The position numbers were made by a program, and so were the translations under genes. From Onthophagus taurus (lineage: Eukaryota; Arthropoda; Insecta; Coleoptera; Scarabaeidae), in assembly GCF_036711975.1 (NCBI RefSeq), contig NC_091966.1, positions 39,625,501 through 39,689,500 on the forward strand: a stretch of 64,000 nucleotides of DNA, in the 5' to 3' direction. The notes under the pieces are model-generated. The model was not told where the DNA came from, searched no databases, and worked only from the letters and a program-made list of their open reading frames with translations. Shown here piece by piece: positions 57,118 through 64,000 of this stretch; position 1 is the first letter of the stretch, and each line of letters begins with the position of its first letter.

Positions 57118-58865
57118 CAGGTGTCCGGTATCTTCCGCATCAGAGCATTATACGGTTGTAGGATACATTATTTTCAAGCGATCTATCTAATAAAATTTTT
57201 TCGAAATGTTTATAATAACCGCACGGGAACTGTTTAAAATTCTCCGCTATTATCCAATAGCGGACGATTTTGATTCACACAAATAGTTTATTTCTCTTTC
57301 CATGTCGAATCTATTGGTGAGTACACGTGAGAAACGTGTTTGATGGACGCGGCGGTCCGGCCGAGGGTGCGGCCGATTACCTGAATCTGATTTACGATTT
57401 GCCATTGGACGTCGAAAAACAGTTCCCGTGCGGTTATTATAAACATTTCGAAAAAAATTTATTAGAAAGATCGCTTCAGAATAATCTTTCCTACCACCGT
57501 ATAATGTTTATGTTTATTGATGATGCAACAAAGAATTTACAAGCCCACAAAAAAAAAAATACAAAAAATAATACATAAAAGTAAATAAAATAATAAACAC
57601 TCTGAAATTATCAACAAAACCGGACTTAATAACAGCGCATCATCAAAAAGAGCCGAGTCAATGCAGACATAGCTTGTCTGCTATTGTTTTTCATCGGCCC
57701 TTTTATAATAGAAATAATAAATAAATTGGTTTCAAACAAGATAGCACTAACTATATATATATATATAAAAAAACTATATTAACAGAAGTAAGCACCTAAA
57801 TTAGTTAGCAATGAAAAATAACAATAATAAGGAATAATAAAAAAAAATACAACAAAATTAAAGAACAAAAACATAGCAAAATGAAGAAAAGGTTGAACAA
57901 GCTGCCGCGAACAATCTCCCCCTGCCCTGTTAGGTCATACAATTCAGAAATGCAAAAAGTGAATATTACCTCTTAATAAGAACTTAAATTTAAGATTTAA
58001 ATTTAAATGCTGTTCTGCTCAATCAAAAGAATTTTTTTATAATATGACTTGAAACTTCGCTCACTCAGCTGCTTGACTGAATCAGGAAGGCTATTCATAA
58101 TAGTAGTTACATTATAAGAGTAAGATCTTTTAAAGATTTGAAGTTCATGGCGTGGTATGCATAACATGTGCCGATGTCGTATATTAATATTGTGCACGTC
58201 ACTGCGATACCTGATTCTATTGGCTAAATATGGTAGACATTTATACATAATAATTCTGTGAAAGAGGCAAGCACTGTGAAGGATTCTACGACGCGTCATG
58301 TTCAACCAATTTGCCCAATTCAGAGTGTGTGATATGTTTTCCCGTGTTTTAATACCATATATAAACCTCAGACATGAGTTCTGCACTCTTTGGATACGCA
58401 CTTTGGTTACAGAGTCTAAGCATGGATGATATAAAGCATCTCCGTAATTGGATATGGACAGAACAAGAGCCTCACATAATTGGATTTTCAAACGTTGGTT
58501 AAGAAAGCTCCTGTTACTGTACAATAATTTAAGCGTCACGTAGGCTCTACGAATTAGTGAAGAAACATGTCCACGGAATCGGAGTGCGGTATCAAGACGT
58601 ATACCCAAATTACAGCACTCGTCCGTAAAATTCAATTTAACACCACCCACTCCGACACTCAGAGATCCCTTGACCCTGTTCACCACACCACCACTCCCAA
58701 ATACTATAACTGCTGATTTAGACGGATTAATAATCAAACAATGATTTGAAGCTTCGTGGGCCAATTTGTCTAAATCAGAACTGATAGCTCTGTCAGCCTT
58801 GTCAATGTTATTCTAATAATAACATTGACAATAATGCTCTGATGCGGAAGATATCGGACATCCTG
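57118..58865. mobile_element. Nested element (1748 bp) with about 34-bp terminal repeats
   Basis: The ends CAGGTGTCCGGTATCTTCCG and CGGAAGATATCGGACATCCTG are inverted and continue GCATCAGAGCATTAT. TA is duplicated on both sides. Inside is a hairpin (57204-57240 against 57428-57465, GCACGGGAACTG) and a 5'-truncated LINE. The related MITE at 38.6 kb shows the uninterrupted target (TTGTATATAGATAAGTTG). Confidence 0.85.
58003..58764 (-). pseudogene. 5'-truncated LINE: RT thumb and C-terminus (253 codons open)
   Basis: The minus strand encodes CLIINPSKSAVIVFGSGG, DECCNLGIRLDTALRFRGHV, LCEALVLSISNYGDALYHP and RIQRVQNSCLRFIYGI, the usual end of a Jockey/CR1-like ORF2. It closes with a stop at 58003 followed by a 3' UTR running down to about 57580. 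The 5' end stops near 58800. It is open over its whole length, so this is a fairly recent insertion. It has no catalytic RT motifs and cannot move by itself. Confidence 0.8.
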
Positions 58866-58984
58866 TAGATAAGTTGAGTTAAATCATCATATTTTTGGTC
58901 AAGGCTTCCGTTGTACACGTCATTTCCGGACATCTGTATAGCATTTTAGATAAACATTGTCTTATTGCAGTGTTGACCGCATTT

Positions 58985-60245
58985 AGATTGATATGAAATC
59001 AACTGTAACGCCTCGGCCGCAAGCGACCTCGGCGTTTTGTAGGTATATTATGCTTCATTATATTGGTGCCGAGGTCGCTTGCGGCTAGAGTTGATGCATA
59101 TCAACCCAAGGTCGCAAGCGACCTCGGCATTTTCAATACATATGTTGACTTATTGCAGTGTTGACCAGATTTGGGTTGATATTTAACCAACTCTAACGCC
59201 TCGGCCGCAATCGACCTCTGCATTTTCAATACATATATTGACTAATTGCAGTGTTAGCCAGATTTGGGTTGATATAATATCAACTCTAACGCCTCGGCCG
59301 CGAGCAACCTCGGCATTTTCAATACATATGTTGATTTATTGCAGTGTTGACCAGATTTGGGTTGATATGATATCAACTCTCGCGCCTCGGCCGCAAGCGA
59401 CCTCGGCATTTTGGATATACATGTTGTCTTATTGTAGTGTTGACCTGATTTAGATTGATATGAAATCAACTCTAATGCCTCGGCCGCAAGCGACCTCGGC
59501 TTTTTGTGAGTATATTATGCTTTATTATATTGGTGACAAACTTTATGTCGATGTCATATCAATTCCAGTGCCTCGGCCGCAAGCGACCTCGGCATTTTCA
59601 ATACATATGTTGACTTATTACAGTGTTGACGAGATTTGGGTTGATATTTAATCAACTCTAACGCCTCGGCCGCATGCGACCTCGTCGTGTGTGGGTATAT
59701 TATGCTTTATTATATTGGTGACAAACTTTATGTCGATGTCATATCAACTCCAGTGCCTCGGCCGCAAGCGACCTCGGCATTTTCAATACATATATTGACT
59801 AATTGCAGTGTTAGCCAGATTTGGGTTGATATGATATCAACTCTAACGCCTCGGCCGCGAGCGACCTCGGCATTTTCAATACATATGTTGATTTATTGCA
59901 GTGTTGACCAGATTTGGGTTGATATGATATCAACTCTAGCGCCTCGGCCGCAAGCGACCTCGGCATTTTAGATATACATGTTGTCTTATTGCAGTGTTGA
60001 CCTGATTTAGATTGATATGAAATCAACTCTAATGCCTCGGCCGCAAGCGACCTCGGCTTTTTGTAGGTATATTATGCTTTATTATGTTGATGACAAAGTT
60101 TACGTCGATGTCATATCAACTCCAGTACCTCGGCCGCAAGCGACCTCGGAATTTTCAATACATATATTGACTAATTGCAGTGTTAGCCAGATTTGGGTTG
60201 ATATGATATCAACTGCAATGCCTCGGCCGCAAGCGACCTCGGCTC
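58985..60245. repeat. 93-bp satellite with GC-rich core and six-monomer higher-order repeat
   Basis: The core CCTCGGCCGCAAGCGACCTC starts at about 59011, 59199, 59292, 59385, 59478, 59571, 59663, 59756, 59849, 59942, 60035, 60127 and 60220 (degraded at 59104), a 93-bp period. Spacers fall into types: A-like (CAATACATATGTTGACTTAT), C (GATATACATGTTGTCTTATT) and B (GGTATATTATGCTTTATTAT). The order A', A'', C, B, A, B restarts at 59756, 557 bases after 59199. It sits about 230 bases from the 3' end of the second syntaxin gene. Confidence 0.92.
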
Positions 60246-60472
60246 ATTACCTTATTGCATTTTTGATTAGATATGGATTATTTTTTTGACAAATTTAACA
60301 CAAAAATTCTCGATCACTATTTATACACAACTATTTTATTTTTCTAACCTATATTTCTAAAGAAAACAACGTTCGGTTTATTATGATCACAGTTGGATTT
60401 TTTTGAAATTCCGGCAAACAAATTTGTTTCAACAAGACATCTTTTAAATTTTTGAACGAAAAGTTAATTTGA

Positions 60473-61433
60473 TTACGCAAATAACCAAATTATAATAGAA
60501 ACAGTGACAACTAAAACTACCGCGCCTATTATCATCAAAATGTACTTCATCTTTAAATATTTTTTTTGATAAACATTGGCTTGACGAACATCGCGGGTTC
60601 CACGTTGAACGGAACCAGTCGCTTCTTGTATAGTTTTATCTATATGGGTAATTACTTCACCCTGTTCCGCAGTTTTCGCTTGAAAATCTTTATATATTCC
60701 AGCCATCTCCGTCATTCTAGACTAAATGAATTAAATTGCTTATAGAAAAAAGAATTGTACATAATGATTTTTTTACCGTCAGTAGTTTTAAATTCCGGGA
60801 ACGTTCCAGTAAAGCTTCATTTACTGCTTTCTGTTTGTCAATTGCTTCTTGTACCCGTTCTTGTTCTTGTATTTGTTGTTCTACTTGTTCGTGTTGCTGA
60901 TGTGGATGATGCGTGGATACTTGGGTAGAATGTGATATCCGCTGCTGACTTTTGACTCCTTTGCTTGGAATAATTTTAATGTATTGTTTAGTTGTATGTG
61001 TTAAGTTTTCTTGTATCATTTCAAAATTGTTCATGGCTGCCAAGAGATCATATTTTAATTGATCGCATTTGCTCTGTCTCTTCTGCGATTGATATGTCGC
61101 AACCAGACCACTGAGTTCGTCCATTTTATTATAAGTTTTTGTAACTAATTCTTTAGTACTAAGGTCTATCGCATTTAGTTGTTTTACTAATTTCGGTGTA
61201 TCTTTTGATGTTCCTATTTGATTTCCCATTTTTTTCATGGAAGCAACTAATCATTTTAAAAATAGTAGTAACTAGAAAAACATATTTTTATAATTTCTTT
61301 TAATACCATTTTTTGTTATCGTTCGTATTCCCGAACCGATCGCTTTAGTGAGGTTTTCATATTCCTTTTGCTTGATCGTTGCTTCACTTCCTTTTCTACT
61401 GAACGAGGATGAAATTCGTGAAATTTTATACAT
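60473..61433 (-). CDS. Syntaxin-7/12(13)-like Qa-SNARE, 281 aa
   Basis: Exons 61433-61307, 61246-60777 and 60721-60473 join in phase. An Habc-like N-terminus (KEYENLTKAIGSGIRTITKN; IGTSKDTPKLVKQLNAIDLS; ELVTKTYNKMDELSGLV) is followed by a Gln/His/Glu-rich linker. Then comes a SNARE motif spanning the exon 2/3 junction (ALLERSRNLKLLT then SRMTEMAGIYKDFQAK, TAEQGEVITHIDKTIQEATG) with zero-layer Gln at about residue 219. A C-terminal anchor closes it (YILMIIGAVVLVVTVSIIIW). Qa-SNAREs of this class drive endosomal membrane fusion with cytosolic helices facing vesicle R-SNAREs. The start is the ATG at 61433; upstream in-frame text has no better ATG. It is the tandem paralogue of the gene at 54400-55425. 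The exact subfamily (7, 12/13 or 17) is inference. Confidence 0.85.
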
Positions 61434-61832
61434 GGTGAAATCCCTTTTTACTTTATACACCCCCCCAAAAATTATAATCCCCGTTAACTTTACATTCGGT
61501 AAACAAATACAATATAAATTTAAAAAGAAATTGTAATTATAACAGGTTATGTCATGGAATGTGTCACAGAAATGTCAGTAACATCAGTTCTGATTTTCGT
61601 TGTAGATCGAATTATTAAGTTTTAACACTTACATTTCAAACATTTGTTTAAATAACATTTTCTTGAAGGAAATGAAAAATCTTTAAAAATGATTATAAAC
61701 TCAACGTGGTTATCACTTTATCATAGAGTAATAGTACACTATCATCATTAATTACCAAATACCAGAGGAGGAACATATTTGGCATTGTATGCTTTTTAAG
61801 TTTCGCAAGCGTAGTAATTCAACAATTTTTCC

Positions 61833-62028
61833 AAATTCCAAGGTGATAATTTTGATCTTTCCAATTCGTGTCAATTAGGAAGACCAACAACTTTAGATAA
61901 TGACCTGTTAAGGGCAGAAGTGGAAGCACATCCGTGTCAGACGATCGAAGAACTATCAAATACTCTTAACCAACCTTGGTTGACCATCCAAGAACATTTG
62001 TATTCACACAAATGTATTCTTTTTTAAC
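61833..62028 (+). pseudogene. Mariner transposase N-terminal relic
   Basis: The plus strand reads KFQGDNFDLSNSCQLGRPTT, LDNDLLRAEVEAHPCQTIEE and LSNTLNQPWLTIQEHL, the second helix-turn-helix and GRP linker of mariner-family transposases, and then stops. No catalytic domain or termini were found; the right side is replaced by satellite. Confidence 0.75.
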
Positions 62029-62039
62029 ATAAATGGATA

Positions 62040-64000
62040 GAAAATTAAAAATCCTTTAAAATGAACCCAAACTCGACCTATTTATCTCCAACCATTATCG
62101 AGATATCTTAATTTTTAGTAAAAAAAAATGGCGGTTATTTGACAGTTATAACCTAACTTTTTTATTTTTTACACCAAATATATCGTGTTTGGTATCAAAT
62201 GAAAGCATTTTTGATCCTTATTAAGACCATTTCAATATTTATCAAAAAATCGTTATTTTTAATTTTGACATTTGACAGTTTCTAACCTAACTTTTTTATT
62301 TTATAATCCAAATATGTCGTGTTTGGTATCAAATGAAAGCATTTTTGATTCTTATTAAGATCATTTCGATATTTATCAAAAAATCATTATATTTAATTTT
62401 GACATTTGACAGTTTCTAACCTAACTTTTTTGTTTTTTAACCCAAATTTATCATGTTTGGTATCAAATTAAAGCAATTTTGATTGTTATTAAAATCATTT
62501 CAATATTTGTCAAAAAAACGTTATATTTAATTTTGACATTTGACAGTTTTCAACCTAACTTTTTTATATTTTAACCCAAATATATCGTGTTTGGTTTCAA
62601 ATGAAAGCATTTTTGATTCTTATTAAGATCATTTCAATATTTATCGAAAAATCATTATTTTTAATTTTGAGATTTGACAGTTATAACCTAACTTTTTTAT
62701 TTTTTACACCAAATATATCGTGTTTGGTATCAAATGAAAGCATTTTTGATCCTTATTAAGACCATTTCAATATTTATCAAAAAATCGTTATTTTTAATTT
62801 TGACATTTGACAGTTTCTAACCTAACTTTCTTATTTTTTAACCCAAATATATCGTGTTTGGTATCAAATGAAAGCATTTTTGATTCTTATTAAGATCATT
62901 TCAATATATATCAAAAAATCGTTATATTTAATTTTGACATATGTCAGTTTTTAACCTAACTTTTTTATATTTTAACCCAAATATATCGTGTTTGGTTTCA
63001 AATGTGAGCATTTTTGATTCGTATTAAGATCATTTCAATATTTATCGAAAGACCGTTATTTTTAATTTTGACATTTGACAGTTTCTAACCTAACTTTTTT
63101 ATTTTTTAATCCAAATATGTCGTGTTTGGTATCAAATGAAAGCATATTTGATTCTTTTTAAGATCATATCAATATTTATCAAAAAATCGTTATATTTAAT
63201 TTTGACATTTGACAGTTTCTAACCTAACTTTCTTATTTTTTAACCCAAATATATCGTGTTTGGTATCAAATGAAAGCATTTTTGATTCTTATTAAGATCA
63301 TTTCAATATATATCAAAAAATCGTTATATTTAATTTTGACATATGTCAGTTTTTAACCTAACTTTTTTATATTTTAACCCAAATATATCGTGTTTGGTTT
63401 CAAATGTGAGCATTTTTGATTCGTATTAAGATCATTTCAATATTTATCGAAGGATCGTTATTTTTAATTTTGACATTTGACAGTTTCTAACCTAACTTTT
63501 TTATTTTTTAACCTAAATATATCGTGTTTGGTATCAAATTAAAGCATTTTTGATTCTTATTAAGATCATTTCAATATTTATCAAAAATCGTTATATTTAA
63601 TTTTGACATTTGACAGTTTTTAACCTAACTTTTTTATTTTTTATCCCAAATGTATCGTGTTTGATATCAAATGAAAGCATTTTTGATTCCTATTAAGATC
63701 ATTTCAATATTTATCAAAAAATCGTTATATTTAATTTTGACATATGTCAGTTTTTAACCTAACTTTTTTATATTTTAACCCAAATATATCGTGTTTGGTT
63801 TCAAATGTGAGCATTTTTGATTCGTATTAAGATCATTTCAATATTTATCGAAAGATCGTTATTTTTAATTTTGACATTTGACAGTTTCTAACCTAACTTT
63901 TTTATTTTTTATCCCAAATGTATCGTGTTTGATATCAAATGAAAGCATTTTTGATTCCTATTAAGATCATTTCAATATTTATCAAAAAATCGTTATATTT
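62040..64000. repeat. 134-bp satellite with three-monomer higher-order repeat, open at the right edge
   Basis: ATCGTGTTTGGTATCAAATG and GACAGTTTCTAACCTAACTT recur; CGTGTTTGG or its variants start at 62184, 62318, 62452, 62586, 62719, 62852 and 62987, and so on to the window end. A marked variant (TTTGGTTTCAAATGTGAGC) starts at 62987, 63389 and 63790, 402 and 401 bases apart, which is three monomers. The first unit begins with AATCCTTTAAAATGAACCCA, wording shared with the arrays at 39.3 and 43.2 kb. Confidence 0.93.

Larger units (their letters stand above)
55885..58936 (-). mobile_element. Tc1/mariner-superfamily transposon, interrupted
   Basis: The right end TGTACACGTCATTTCCGGACATCTG and the subterminal text (CATACCTAGCGAACTATTAA; GACCAAAAAATGAATAAAAT) match the 569-bp MITE at 38644-39212. 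The body carries a transposase gene on the minus strand (56874 to 55885). A 1748-bp element is inserted at 57118-58865 with a TA duplication. The left terminus was not resolved; it should lie somewhere in 55600-55885. Confidence 0.75.

Noticed and set aside
57327-57578. 83-codon frame after the inner hairpin
   Set aside because: Its first half is one arm of an inverted repeat (GTTCCCGTGCGGTTATTAT) and its end is poly-A rich; likely chance.
58985-60245. Several overlapping frames of 60-95 codons on both strands
   Set aside because: They are produced by the 93-bp satellite period, which is a multiple of three, and read the same peptide repeatedly.

Overview
The window looks like nuclear DNA from an insect, most probably a beetle. 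It is AT-rich, its multi-exon genes have many introns of about 50-100 bases, and it is crowded with insect-type transposons and satellites. The order assignment is inference. I saw no tRNA, rRNA, CRISPR or prokaryotic features.

Six protein-coding genes can be assembled by following splice sites and reading phase. (1) A minus-strand orphan gene of about 2123 codons (18781 to 6761) encodes a very acidic, low-complexity protein. (2) Arp3, the actin-related subunit of the Arp2/3 complex, is on the plus strand (20287-27498, 418 aa) and diverges from gene 1. (3) TCF25/NULP1 is on the minus strand (37881 to 30990, 655 aa). (4) A SOCS6/7-class suppressor of cytokine signalling is on the plus strand (41155-49838, 704 aa) and diverges from TCF25. 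(5, 6) Two tandem, co-oriented minus-strand syntaxin-like genes follow (55425 to 54400, 305 aa; 61433 to 60473, 281 aa). The second has a normal Qa-SNARE zero-layer glutamine. The first has arginine there, a proline/histidine-broken SNARE motif and a Gln/His-rich repeat.

The rest is mostly mobile and repetitive DNA, much of it nested. A Penelope-like element sits inside a LINE with a 12-base target duplication (2.7-5.0 kb). The long intron of gene 1 holds a degenerate DNA transposon cut by three TA-flanked inverted-repeat elements. Arp3 intron 2 and one TCF25 intron each appear to be ordinary short introns of about 60 bases inflated by an outer inverted-repeat element that then took further insertions. 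The SOCS introns hold a 2-kb inverted-repeat element with hammerhead-like motifs at its ends, two copies of an RTE-like tail and two TA-flanked foldbacks. A Tc1/mariner-superfamily transposon at 56-59 kb is interrupted by another element, and a deleted relative at 38.6 kb preserves the empty site.

Four main tandem arrays are present: a 177-bp satellite (27.9-30.6 kb), a 93-bp satellite with a GC-rich core and a six-monomer higher-order repeat (59.0-60.2 kb), a 134-bp satellite with a three-monomer higher-order repeat running off the right end (62.0-64.0 kb), and a degenerate 82-bp repeat (24.9-26.2 kb). Looser arrays of about 120 bp lie at 39.3-40.0 and 43.2-44.9 kb and share a sentence-like motif with the 134-bp satellite.

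All similarity statements come from reading the sequence. No database search was run.
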